A stretch of DNA of 64,000 nucleotides from Rhodobacter huangdaonensis (lineage in GTDB: Bacteria > Pseudomonadota > Alphaproteobacteria > Rhodobacterales > Rhodobacteraceae). Position numbers and translations under genes: made by a program. Below are positions 45,625 to 53,582 of the stretch, piece by piece; position 1 is the first letter of the stretch, and each line of letters starts with the position of its first letter. Below the pieces are notes generated by a model. It saw only the letters and a program-made list of their open reading frames with translations, had not been told where the DNA came from and did no database searches. The DNA lies in assembly GCF_004022465.1 (NCBI RefSeq), contig NZ_SAVA01000005.1, forward strand, positions 186,001 through 250,000. Reading direction: 5' to 3'.

Positions 45625-46602
45625 TCACCTCGGATGCAGCAGGCGCGGATTGGTGGCGATCGCCACCACATCGGCCAGCAGGTTGAGCAGGATATAGACC
45701 GCGGCAAAGATCATCGCGCAGGCCTGCACCACGGGAATGTCGCGGTTGGTCACGCTGTCGACCATCAGCTGGCCGAGGCCGGGATAGACGAAGACCACCT
45801 CGACGATGACGACGCCGGTAATCAGCCAGGCGATGTTCAGCGCGACGACGTTGACGATCGGCGCCACCGCATTGGGCAGCGCATGGCGGGTGACCACGCG
45901 CCAGCGCGACACGCCCTTGAGCCGCGCCATCGTCACATAGGGGCTGCCCATCACGTTCACCACCGCCGCCCGCGTCATCCGCATCATATGGGCGGTGACC
46001 ACGAGCACGAGGGTGATCGCCGGCAGGAAGGCATGGCTGAGCCGATCGCCCAGGCCCGGATCGGGGCCGGGATCGGCGATCGAGGGCAGCCAGCCCATCC
46101 GGATCGACAGCCAGAACATCAGCAGATAGGCGATGAAGAATTCCGGCAGCGAGATCGCCGAGAGGGTGAGCACATTGCTCACCCGGTCGAAGATCCGCCC
46201 CCGCCAGAGCGCGGAGAGCAGCCCGAGCGTCACCGCAAGCGGCACCGCGATCAGCGCCGCATAGGCGGCAAGGAACATCGTGTTGCCCAGCCGCGCGGCG
46301 AGCAGCGCCGCCACCGGGCGGCCATTGGCCAGCGAGGTGCCGAAATCGCCGCGCAGCACGCCGCCGATCCAGGTGAGGTAGCGCCAGGCGAGCGGCTGAT
46401 CGAGGCCGAGCTCGCGGCGGAAGGCCGCCACGGTCTCGGGCGTTGCCGACTGGCCGAGCACCTGCTGCGCGATGTCTCCGGGCAAGAGGCTCACGGCCAG
46501 GAAGATCAGCACCGAGATCACGAAGAGGGTGAAGACCCCGATGCCAAGCCGTGCGGCGATCATCCGCGCAAGCGGATGATGCGGCCGGGCCTCGGCGCTC
46601 AT
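45625..46602 (-). CDS. Dipeptide-type ABC transporter permease (DppB-like)
   Basis: 325 residues with six transmembrane segments, the first-helix FLAVSLLPGD motif and ETV-type EAA loop (YVTMARLKGVSRWRVVTRHALPNA). It starts inside the stop of the carnitine dehydrogenase gene (ATGA), so enzyme and importer are translated together. Confidence 0.9.
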   Translation of the reverse strand: MSAEARPHHPLARMIAARLGIGVFTLFVISVLIFLAVSLLPGDIAQQVLGQSATPETVAAFRRELGLDQPLAWRYLTWIGGVLRGDFGTSLANGRPVAALLAARLGNTMFLAAYAALIAVPLAVTLGLLSALWRGRIFDRVSNVLTLSAISLPEFFIAYLLMFWLSIRMGWLPSIADPGPDPGLGDRLSHAFLPAITLVLVVTAHMMRMTRAAVVNVMGSPYVTMARLKGVSRWRVVTRHALPNAVAPIVNVVALNIAWLITGVVIVEVVFVYPGLGQLMVDSVTNRDIPVVQACAMIFAAVYILLNLLADVVAIATNPRLLHPR

Positions 46603-48056
46603 GCCTGCGCCTCCGCCACCGCACCGATCCGCCGGATGCCGACGCCGGCATGATCGGGCGCCGGCCCGCGCTCAAGCGCCGCCAGCGCCGCCAGCGCGGC
46701 GAGCAGCGCCGCGGGCATCGGCGCCGCGCGTCCGGCATCGGTGTCGACATGGAGCAGCATGTGCTCGCCCGTCGCCGCCACGCTGCCATCGGCGCGCAGG
46801 ATCGCATGATGCAGCCGCATCCGCTTGCCGTCATGGCCCAGCAGCCGGGTCTCGACGGTGAGCCGCTCGCCCGCCTTCACCTCGGCGAGGTGGCGGATAT
46901 GGGTCTCGACCGTATAGGCGGAGAAGCCCGTCGCACGATAGGCCTCGTCAAGACCGATATGGATCAGGACGGCGTCGGTGGCATCGCCGAAGGCCTGCAG
47001 ATAGCGGAATTCGGTCATGTGGCCGTTGTAATCGACCCAGCCGCCCGGCACGATGACCTGATGCAGGCGCAGCGGATAGCCCGTCGCGGGCCGCCCCTCG
47101 CGCGCGTAAAAGCCGTTCTCCATCTCCCGCACGATCCGCCCCGCGCCCCAGTCCGTCGCCTTCAGCGCCTGGAAGATGCCAACGAGATTGTCGTCGCGGA
47201 TGCGTTCGAGCTCCCGGATCGAATGCGCGCCCGACTGCGCGTCGGATTGCGCCGCGATGGTGTCGATCAGCGCCTCGTCAAGCTCGGGCACATCCATCAG
47301 CTTCGTCCAGGGCCATTTCAGCGCCGGGCCGAACTGGCCGAGGAAATGGCGCATCCCCGCCTCGCCGCCGGCGATGCGATAGGTCTCGAACAGCCCCATC
47401 TGCGCCCAGCGCAGACCAAAGCCGAAGCGGATGATGTCGTCGATCTCCTCGGTGGTGGCGATGCCGTCCTTCACCAGCCAGAGCGCCTCGCGCCAGACCG
47501 CCTCGAGCAGCCGGTCGCCGATATGGGCGTCGATCTCGCGGGCGATCTGCACCGGCTTCATCCCCACCGCGGCGAGGATCTCACAGGCGCGCCCGGCCGC
47601 GGCGCCGCCGCCGACCACCTCGACCACCGGCAGCAGATAGACCGGGTTGAACGGATGGGCGACGAGGATGCGCGCCGGATGGCGCGCCCCCACGCGCAGC
47701 TCGGAGGGTTTGAACCCCGAGGTCGAGGAGCCGATGATCGTCCCTTCGGGCGCCGAAGCCTCGATCTCGGCAAGGATGTGATGCTTGAGATCAAGCCGCT
47801 CGGGCACGCTTTCCTGCACATAATCCGCCCCCGCCACCGCCTCGGCGATGGAGCCCGCCCAGGTGATCCGCCCGGGGTCGGGCAGCGGCGCCTGGAACAG
47901 CTTTTCCCAGGCGCGGGCGGCATTCGCCATCACCTCGCCCACGATCCGCTGCGCCTCCGGATGGGGGTCGAAGACCGCCACGTCATGCCCGCTCAGCGCG
48001 AAGCGTGCGATCCAGCCGCCGCCGATCACCCCACCGCCAATTGCCGCGATCTTCAT
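46599..48056 (-). CDS. L-carnitine dehydrogenase fused to a betainyl-CoA-type thioesterase
   Basis: 485 residues in two parts. Residues 1-320 are a 3-hydroxyacyl-CoA dehydrogenase-like NAD enzyme (IAAIGGGVIGGGWIARF; SSTSGFKPSELRVG; HPFNPVYLLPVVEVVGG), the form of L-carnitine dehydrogenase, which oxidises carnitine to dehydrocarnitine. Residues from about 345 are a hot-dog thioesterase (VDYNGHMTEFRYLQAF). The same fusion is known in rhizobial carnitine catabolism, where the thioesterase releases glycine betaine from betainyl-CoA. The start at 48056 overlaps the binding-protein stop (ATGA). Adjacent BKACE and CdhR genes support the call. Confidence 0.9.
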   Translation of the reverse strand: MKIAAIGGGVIGGGWIARFALSGHDVAVFDPHPEAQRIVGEVMANAARAWEKLFQAPLPDPGRITWAGSIAEAVAGADYVQESVPERLDLKHHILAEIEASAPEGTIIGSSTSGFKPSELRVGARHPARILVAHPFNPVYLLPVVEVVGGGAAAGRACEILAAVGMKPVQIAREIDAHIGDRLLEAVWREALWLVKDGIATTEEIDDIIRFGFGLRWAQMGLFETYRIAGGEAGMRHFLGQFGPALKWPWTKLMDVPELDEALIDTIAAQSDAQSGAHSIRELERIRDDNLVGIFQALKATDWGAGRIVREMENGFYAREGRPATGYPLRLHQVIVPGGWVDYNGHMTEFRYLQAFGDATDAVLIHIGLDEAYRATGFSAYTVETHIRHLAEVKAGERLTVETRLLGHDGKRMRLHHAILRADGSVAATGEHMLLHVDTDAGRAAPMPAALLAALAALAALERGPAPDHAGVGIRRIGAVAEAQA

Positions 48057-49609
48057 GCCATCCACCACCGTTCCACCACTTTCCAGCCGTCGAGGAAGCG
48101 GTTCGAGGCCACCTCGCCATGACCGATCTTGTCCGTCGCGACGTCGATGTAATTGACGAAGATCGGGATCACCGTGCCGCCCTCGTCGCTCACGATCGCC
48201 TGCATCTCGTGATACATCTCGCGGCGCAGCCCCTCGTCGAGCTCGGCGCGCGCCTTGAGCAGCAGCTCGTTGAAGCGGTCGTTCGACCAGTGGCTCTCGT
48301 TCCACTCGGCGCCCTTGGCATAGACGAGGGAGAACATGTCATCCTCGGTCGGGCGGCCGTTCCAGTAGCTCACGCAGAAGGGTTTCTTCAGCCAGACATT
48401 CGACCAGTAGCCGTCATCGGGCTCGCGTTTCACGTCGAGCGTGATCCCCGCCGCCGCAGCCGATTGCTGATAGAGCTGCACCATGTCGAGCGCGCCGACC
48501 GAGGCCGCATCGGCGGCCGAGATCTGCAGCTTGATCCCCTCCATCCCGGCCTGCTTGAGGTAGAATTTCGCCTTCTCCGGATCATAGGCGTGCTGCGGCA
48601 GATCGGCGGCATAGAAGCGGTTCGCCGGGGCGATCGGGCTGTCATTGGCAATCTGGCCATGCCCGCGCAGCACCTTTTCAAGGATCTCCTGCCGGTTCAC
48701 CGCATATTTCAGCGCGCGCCGCAGGTTCACGTCGCTGAACGGCGCCTGATCGCAGAACATCGGCATCGTGTAATGCGCGGTGCCCGTCACCTCGATCAGC
48801 TGCAGCCCGGGGCGGCGTTGCAGCAGGTGCAGCGTCGCAAGATCGGGCGAGTTGATGATGTCGACCTCGCCGGTCATCAGCGCATTCTGCCGCGCCGTCG
48901 GATCGTTGATGGTCAGCAGCACCGCCGCATCGAACCAGGCGCGGTCGCTTTTCCAATAATCGTCGCGGCGCTTGAGGCTGATGCGCACGCCGGGCTCGAA
49001 ATTCTCGATCACATAGCCGCCGGTGCCAAGCTGCGACTGCCAGTCGAGCGTGCCGTCTTCCTTCGCCGGCATGATGACGAAATGGTAATCCGAGGTCAGA
49101 TAGGCGAAATCGGCATTCGGCGCGGAAAGCTCGAAGATCACCACGCCGTCGCCATCGGCGCGGATGTCGGTGACCTGTTCCAGCGAGCCCTTCGCCCCCG
49201 ATTTCGTATCGTCGCCGCGGTGATGGTTGAACGAGGCGATCACGTCCTTCGCCGTCACCTTGCGCCCGTCGGAGAAGGTCGCATCGCCGCGCAGCCGGAA
49301 GGTCCAGACCTTCGCCTCGGCATCGGGGGCGAAACTTTCGGCAAGTTCAGGCACCGCCTGCCCCTTGGCGTCAATCTCGACGAGGTTGTTGCAGACCGCG
49401 AGCATCGCGGTCACCACCGGCCCCGCCGCATAGGTCGCGGGGTCAAGCGAATCCGAGCTCGCCCCGCCCGCATGGCCGATGCGCACCGTGCCGCCACGTT
49501 TCGCCTCTGCGGCGCGCGCCGCGCGCGGCAGGATCAGCCCCGCCGCGGTGACCCCCGCCGCCCCCGCCAGCAGCGCCCGTCGTGAAAGTCTCAATCCCGA
49601 TCCGTTCAT
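48053..49609 (-). CDS. Peptide/opine-type ABC binding protein of the carnitine cluster
   Basis: 518-residue family 5 solute-binding protein with a Tat-like signal (LRLSRRALLAGAAGVTAAGL, cleavage near residue 32 after ARA). The core includes AKVWTFRLRGDATFSDGRKV, the typical family strand, and AYDPEKAKFYLKQAG. It supplies the permeases encoded downstream. The location in a carnitine operon suggests a quaternary ammonium ligand. The ATG at 49609 follows AGGGAG; the longer frame runs into the BKACE gene region. Confidence 0.88.
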   Translation of the reverse strand: MNGSGLRLSRRALLAGAAGVTAAGLILPRAARAAEAKRGGTVRIGHAGGASSDSLDPATYAAGPVVTAMLAVCNNLVEIDAKGQAVPELAESFAPDAEAKVWTFRLRGDATFSDGRKVTAKDVIASFNHHRGDDTKSGAKGSLEQVTDIRADGDGVVIFELSAPNADFAYLTSDYHFVIMPAKEDGTLDWQSQLGTGGYVIENFEPGVRISLKRRDDYWKSDRAWFDAAVLLTINDPTARQNALMTGEVDIINSPDLATLHLLQRRPGLQLIEVTGTAHYTMPMFCDQAPFSDVNLRRALKYAVNRQEILEKVLRGHGQIANDSPIAPANRFYAADLPQHAYDPEKAKFYLKQAGMEGIKLQISAADAASVGALDMVQLYQQSAAAAGITLDVKREPDDGYWSNVWLKKPFCVSYWNGRPTEDDMFSLVYAKGAEWNESHWSNDRFNELLLKARAELDEGLRREMYHEMQAIVSDEGGTVIPIFVNYIDVATDKIGHGEVASNRFLDGWKVVERWWMA

Positions 49610-49668
49610 CTGTGCAGTCTCCCTGTTGCTGCGGCCGTTTGCCGGCCTGCCTTGTGGTGCCCGCCGCC

Positions 49669-50556
49669 TCAGCGCCGGGTCAGTTTCAGTTTCGCGCGCA
49701 CCTCCTCGGGGCCGAGGATCCGGCAGCCCATCGCGCTCAGGATCGTGGCGGCACGTTCCACCAGATCGCCGTTGCGCGCCAGCACCCCCTTGTCGAGCCA
49801 GATATTGTCCTCGAGGCCGACGCGCACATTGCCCCCCGCGAGGGCCGCCTGCGCGACATAGGGCATCTGCATCCGCCCGATCGAGAACATCGAATAGACC
49901 CAGCCCGCCGGGATATTGTTCACCATCGCCATCAGGCTGTTGGGATCCTCCGGCGCGCCATAGGGGATGCCCATGCAGAGCTGGATCATCACCGGATCGT
50001 CGATCAGCCCCTCCTCGACCAGGGTGCGCGCCATCCACAGATGGCCGGTGTCGAAGACCTCGATCTCCGGGCGCACGCCCGCGGCCTGGATCCGCGCCGC
50101 CATCGCGCGCAGCGTGCCCGGCGTGTTCGTCATCACGTAATCCGCCTCGGCAAAGTTCATCGTGCCGCAGTCGAGGGTGCAGATTTCGGGCAGCAGCTCC
50201 TCGACATGGACCAGCCGCTCGGTCGCGCCCACGATATCCGAGGCGGGCGAGAGCGGCAGCGGCGCCTCGGGCGAGCCAAGCACGATATCGCCGCCCATCC
50301 CCGCGGTGAGGTTCAGCACCACATCGGTGTCGGCGGCGCGCACCCGCTCCACCACCTCGCGATACAGCGCCGGATTGCGCGAGGGGGCGCCGGTCTCGGG
50401 GTCGCGCACATGGACATGGGCGATCGCCGCGCCCGCCTTTGCGGCCTCGATACAGGCTGCAGCGATCTCTGCCGGGGTGATCGGCACCAGCGGGGATTTC
50501 TTGTGGCTCTGGCCCGAACCCGTCACCGCACAGGTGATGAAGACGTCGCGATTCAT
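49669..50556 (-). CDS. BKACE-family dehydrocarnitine cleavage enzyme
   Basis: 295 residues of the beta-keto acid cleavage family (DUF849). The Zn-binding HVHVRDPETGAPSRN and N-terminal FITCAVTGSGQSHKKSP are characteristic. With acetyl-CoA the enzyme would split 3-dehydrocarnitine into betainyl-CoA and acetoacetate, which the adjacent fused dehydrogenase-thioesterase makes sensible. The ATG at 50556 follows CGGAG by seven bases. It is the first gene of the leftward carnitine operon, divergent from cdhR. Confidence 0.9.
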   Translation of the reverse strand: MNRDVFITCAVTGSGQSHKKSPLVPITPAEIAAACIEAAKAGAAIAHVHVRDPETGAPSRNPALYREVVERVRAADTDVVLNLTAGMGGDIVLGSPEAPLPLSPASDIVGATERLVHVEELLPEICTLDCGTMNFAEADYVMTNTPGTLRAMAARIQAAGVRPEIEVFDTGHLWMARTLVEEGLIDDPVMIQLCMGIPYGAPEDPNSLMAMVNNIPAGWVYSMFSIGRMQMPYVAQAALAGGNVRVGLEDNIWLDKGVLARNGDLVERAATILSAMGCRILGPEEVRAKLKLTRR

Positions 50557-50604
50557 CCGTGAACTCCGGTCAATGTCTGGATTGATCCGAGCGTGACAGG
50601 GAAT

Positions 50605-50618
50605 CATCTGGCCAGATG
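50605..50618. promoter_or_regulatory. Perfect palindrome between the BKACE and cdhR genes
   Basis: CATCTGGCCAGATG is a 14-base perfect palindrome in the 88-base divergent gap, 26 bases before the regulator ATG. It is a good candidate operator for the adjacent AraC-type regulator or for a repressor. Confidence 0.55.
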
Positions 50619-50644
50619 TGCGAATTTCGCCCAATCATTTGCTT

Positions 50645-51601
50645 ATGTCGCCAAAATCACCGCTGCATCTCACCTTCCTGCTGTTCGACGGCTTTTCCAA
50701 CATGGTGCTGGCGAGCGCGATCGAACCGCTGCGCGCGGCGCGCGACCTCTCCGGGCGGCGGCTGTTCTCCTGGACGCTCTCGTCGCTGAGCGGCGCGCCC
50801 GTCGCGACTTCCTCGGGGATTGTGATCGCGGTCGACCAGCCGCTTGAACGGGTGGGGGCGACCGATGCGCTGATCCTCGTCTCGGGATACGGGATGCGCG
50901 ATCACCTGCCGCTTGGCGCGGCGGCGGCGGTGCGGCGCAAGGCGCGCGGGCTGCCGCTGATCGGCGGTTTCGACACCGGCGCCTGGCTGCTCGCGCAGAT
51001 CGGGCTGCTCGCCGGGCGGCGCGCGGTGATCCACTGGATGGAGCGCGAGGCGCTGGCCGAATCCTTTCCCGAGGTCACCCTCGTGCGCGCCCCCCATGTG
51101 ACCGATGGCAATATCCTGACCTGCGGCGGTGCGCAGAGTGTGCTGAGCTGGTCGCTCGCGCTGATCGGCGCGCAGGCGGGCGAGGCACTGCGCTACGATG
51201 TCGCCAATATGTTCGGCCGCAACGAACCCGGCGCGCCGCCCGAGGCGGGCAGCCGCCCGGTCGAACGGATGAGCGATCACGCCCTGCCCCCGGCGCTGCG
51301 CCGCGCGATCGTGGCGATGCGCGAGAGCACCGAACAGCCGCTGCCCCTGCCGCGCATCGCCGAACGCTCCGCGCTCTCGCCGCGCAGCCTTGACCGGCTG
51401 TTCCACACCCATCTCGGGATGTCGGCGGGCAGCTATTACCGGCAGATCCGGCTTGCATATGCCCGCGCGCTGGCCCGCGAGACCAAGCTGACTCTTTACG
51501 AGATCGCCTCGCGCACCGGCTTCTCCTCGCCCTCGACGCTCGCACGCGCCTATCGCCGCGCCTTCGGCGAGACGATGCGCCAGGGCCCGCCTGCGCCCTG
51601 A
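50645..51601 (+). CDS. cdhR: GlxA-type AraC-family regulator, CdhR-like
   Basis: 318 residues: N-terminal DJ-1/PfpI-like domain (LTFLLFDGFSNMVLASAIEPL; LIGGFDTGAWLLAQIGLL, where the usual nucleophile position is Asp/Thr rather than Cys) and a C-terminal AraC domain (about 225-318; RIAERSALSPRSLDRLFHTH). CdhR activates carnitine dehydrogenase genes in pseudomonads, and the divergent orientation from the carnitine operon fits. The ATG at 50645 lacks a strong ribosome site; a GTG at 50618 is possible but lies in the palindrome. Confidence 0.85.
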   Translation: MSPKSPLHLTFLLFDGFSNMVLASAIEPLRAARDLSGRRLFSWTLSSLSGAPVATSSGIVIAVDQPLERVGATDALILVSGYGMRDHLPLGAAAAVRRKARGLPLIGGFDTGAWLLAQIGLLAGRRAVIHWMEREALAESFPEVTLVRAPHVTDGNILTCGGAQSVLSWSLALIGAQAGEALRYDVANMFGRNEPGAPPEAGSRPVERMSDHALPPALRRAIVAMRESTEQPLPLPRIAERSALSPRSLDRLFHTHLGMSAGSYYRQIRLAYARALARETKLTLYEIASRTGFSSPSTLARAYRRAFGETMRQGPPAP

Positions 51602-51608
51602 CCCCCGC

Positions 51609-51655
51609 AGTCATCTGGCCGAAATGTCCTCGGGGGCGGCGGTGCCCGCCGAGGA
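51609..51655. repeat. Palindromic intergenic repeat, copy 2 (partial)
   Basis: agtcatctggccgaaatgtc, then ctcgggggcggcggtgcccg, resembles the tcttgccgaaaatacctcggg part of the repeats at 42243-42309 and 23006-23068. The long G/C hairpin arm is reduced. It lies eight bases after the cdhR stop. Confidence 0.45.
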
Positions 51656-51689
51656 GGCAGTGCCCTCTCCTCAGCCCGCGACCAGCTCC

Positions 51690-51880
51690 TCGGCTGTCGC
51701 GCGCTGCGGTCGTTGATCCAGGCGGTCTTGCACCCGCCGCGCACATTCACTCGGCACAGCGTCAGCTCCTCGCCCGCGGGAATGCCGGCCTCGGCGAGAA
51801 TTGCCTGCGCGGGGTGGGCCGCCGGCCGATCGAAGACTGCGGTCACCTCGCCTTGGTCGGCGCCCTGGCACACGAGCTGG
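51690..51880 (-). pseudogene. RecN-like gene fragment
   Basis: The minus-strand frame reads GEVTAVFDRPAAHPAQAILA, then EAGIPAGEELTLCRVNVRGG and CKTAWINDRSAR. This closely resembles the conserved region of alphaproteobacterial RecN after the P-loop (…TAVFDLP…HPAHAIL…EELILRRVN…GRKTAWINDRR). Neither the P-loop start nor the remainder is present: the upstream side is replaced by IS copy 2. It is a relic; the intact recN must be elsewhere. Confidence 0.5.
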
Positions 51881-51887
51881 TCGAGCT

Positions 51888-52391
51888 GGTGACGGGCCGG
51901 AGCGTGGCGGTGGCGCGCGCCAGGCGATATGAGGTTCGCCTTCATCGCCAAACACCGCCAGATCTGGCCGGTCAGCGGGCTGCGCCAGGCTCTGGAGGTT
52001 TCACGCGCCGGCTTCCACGCCCGACCAGCCCCCGCGAGTTCCCGGACGCGAAGCGCGTCACGGCGATCGAGATGAGCTTCAGGGGCGGCGACCGGACCTG
52101 CGGCGCGCGCCGCATCTGGCGCGACATGCTTGAAGAAGGGCTCGCCTGCGGGCTGCATCGGATCGAGCGGCGCATGCGGGGCAATGTCCTACGGGCGCGG
52201 CCCAGGCGTCGTGGAAAGCCCGGGGCGACGGCGAACGGTCGGTCATCGCCGACAGCATTCTGGGCCGGGATTTCCAGGCTGACCGGCCAAACCAGAAATG
52301 GTGGGCCGACTTCGCCTGCATCTGGACCCCGGCGGGCTGGCTCTACGTTGCCGCCGTGCCGGACCTGTTTTCCCGGCGCGTCGTGGGCTAA
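51888..52391 (+). mobile_element. Partial IS3-family element, copy 2, inverted relative to copy 1
   Basis: From gtgacggg (about 51890) it matches copy 1 in reverse orientation: VTGRSVAVARA of orfA, then MRFAFIAKHRQIW of orfB with the same missing orfA segment, then GGDRTCGARRIWRDMLEEGL and KWWADFACIWTPAGWLYVAA in changing frames, stopping at DLFSRRVVG. Both termini are lost: the left joins a recN-like fragment, the right another IS. It cannot encode an active transposase. Confidence 0.75.
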
Positions 52392-53275
52392 GCGCGTAGA
52401 TGGAGCCGGCCGCCCAGTGCGGGGAGTTGGGCCGCGAAAGCGGCAGGAGGCTGGTCGCCGAGAGCGGAGTGCGGGCGCTCGGCATTGCGTCGGCCACCCA
52501 GTCCGCGACGACGACGGCGCGGGCGTGGTTGAGCCCGTGAAGCAGCGTCTCGTTCAAGAGCTCGTCGCGCATCTTCGAGTTGACGGCCTCGCAGATCCGG
52601 TGCCTCACATCGGCTTGCCCGGCGAGATGAAGTGCCAGGCAACACCCGCCGCTTCGGTCCAGCCCAACATCGCGTTCAAGGTGAACTCACTCGATGGGCT
52701 TTATGCGGCACTGGGGCCACGGCCCCATCTCATCATGATCGCTGACGATCAGGCCCGGCGCGGTTCAGCCCGGTATCATCGGCGCGTCGGCTGCTGTCGC
52801 GGACCGATCACGGAACCCGCCGTTGTTCGCTGCAAACACTCCTCCGGACTGTTTGCTCTACGCTCCAGCCTCGCGCCTCTCGTAACGCTGTTCGAGATGG
52901 GGTGCGGCCGCACGCCTGGCAGCGGGCGTTACCACTTTCTGCCGAGGCGATCCTTCAGCGCATCCGCCAGCACGCGCTTCAGCCTCGCGTTGTTCACCCG
53001 TTCTCTCGAACCGGTGGCGTTCACGGGCTCACGCCTCAAGCGCCTCCAGCCGCTTCGCGTCCGAGATCTCCATGCCTCCGAAAATCGCCTTTCAAGCGTG
53101 GAACGTGGAACCGCTGATCCCATGACGACAGCAGAGATCGGCGGTCTTCGCCCCAGCCTCAGCCTCGCGCAAGATGTTGATGATCTGGGCTTCGTTGAAC
53201 TTCGATGACTTCATGGTCTGATCCCTCTGTTGGGTCGGATTCTGGCATCAACTGGAGGAACTATCGGGGGGCACA
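52388..53275 (-). mobile_element. Decayed IS3-family element of a second type
   Basis: On the minus strand, orfA starts at ATG 53214 (MKSSKFNEAQIINILREAEA, then GAKTADLCCRHGISGSTFHA) and breaks after DAKRLEALEA. Further pieces are NARLKRVLADALKDRL (end of orfA) and the orfB end: EFTLNAMLGWTEAAGVAWHF, NSKMRDELLNETL and, in another frame, ERPHSALGDQPPAAFAAQL. The upstream end near 53275 (tgccccccgatagttcctcc on the minus strand) looks like an IS end. The middle of orfB is missing. Its stop codon overlaps that of IS copy 2. Confidence 0.7.
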
Positions 53276-53278
53276 GCA

Positions 53279-53450
53279 ATCAGGCCCGGCGACGGCTGAA
53301 GCGCAGCACATCGCAACTGACAGGCTATGGACTGACAACAACGACCGCCCCAACATCGGCATCGGCGGCATCACACCCGCCCAAAAACTGAAGATGGCTG
53401 CGTGAAGTCTGCTTCTGCACCCCGCCAAAACGGAGAGGATTACCCAGAGC
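53279..53450 (+). mobile_element. 3' end of a third IS3-family element
   Basis: A plus-strand frame ends DNNDRPNIGIGGITPAQKLK followed by MAA and stop at 53403-53405. This is the typical C-terminus of an IS3-family orfB (WLWTYNNDRPNMGIGGITP-like). The following gcaccccgccaaaacggaga ggattaccc resembles the outer end of such elements. The rest of the element is absent. Confidence 0.6.
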
Positions 53451-53505
53451 TGTCATTCGCTGCGCGCTGAACGAATTGTCTCCCATGCGCGTATAGGAGA
53501 GGTTG

Positions 53506-53557
53506 AGATATGGGACCGTCCTTTCCTCGGCCAAGATTGCTGCTCTCCCCCATATCT
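53506..53557. repeat. Inverted repeat downstream of dctM
   Basis: AGATATGGG (53506-53514) and CCCATATCT (53549-53557) are perfect complements separated by 34 bases, just beyond the end of the leftward TRAP operon. It could be part of a terminator or a relic of a mobile element. Confidence 0.3.
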
Positions 53558-53582
53558 TCCACTTTGCGCCCGTCGGTTTCCG

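Noticed and set aside
41081..52391. An intact composite transposon carrying carnitine genes
   Set aside because: Both IS copies are degenerate and copy 2 has lost both ends; no target-site duplication is visible. At most it is a relic.
53405..53582. Small frames between the IS remnants and dctM
   Set aside because: No ribosome sites, no host-like codon use and no recognisable sequence; only an inverted repeat was kept.
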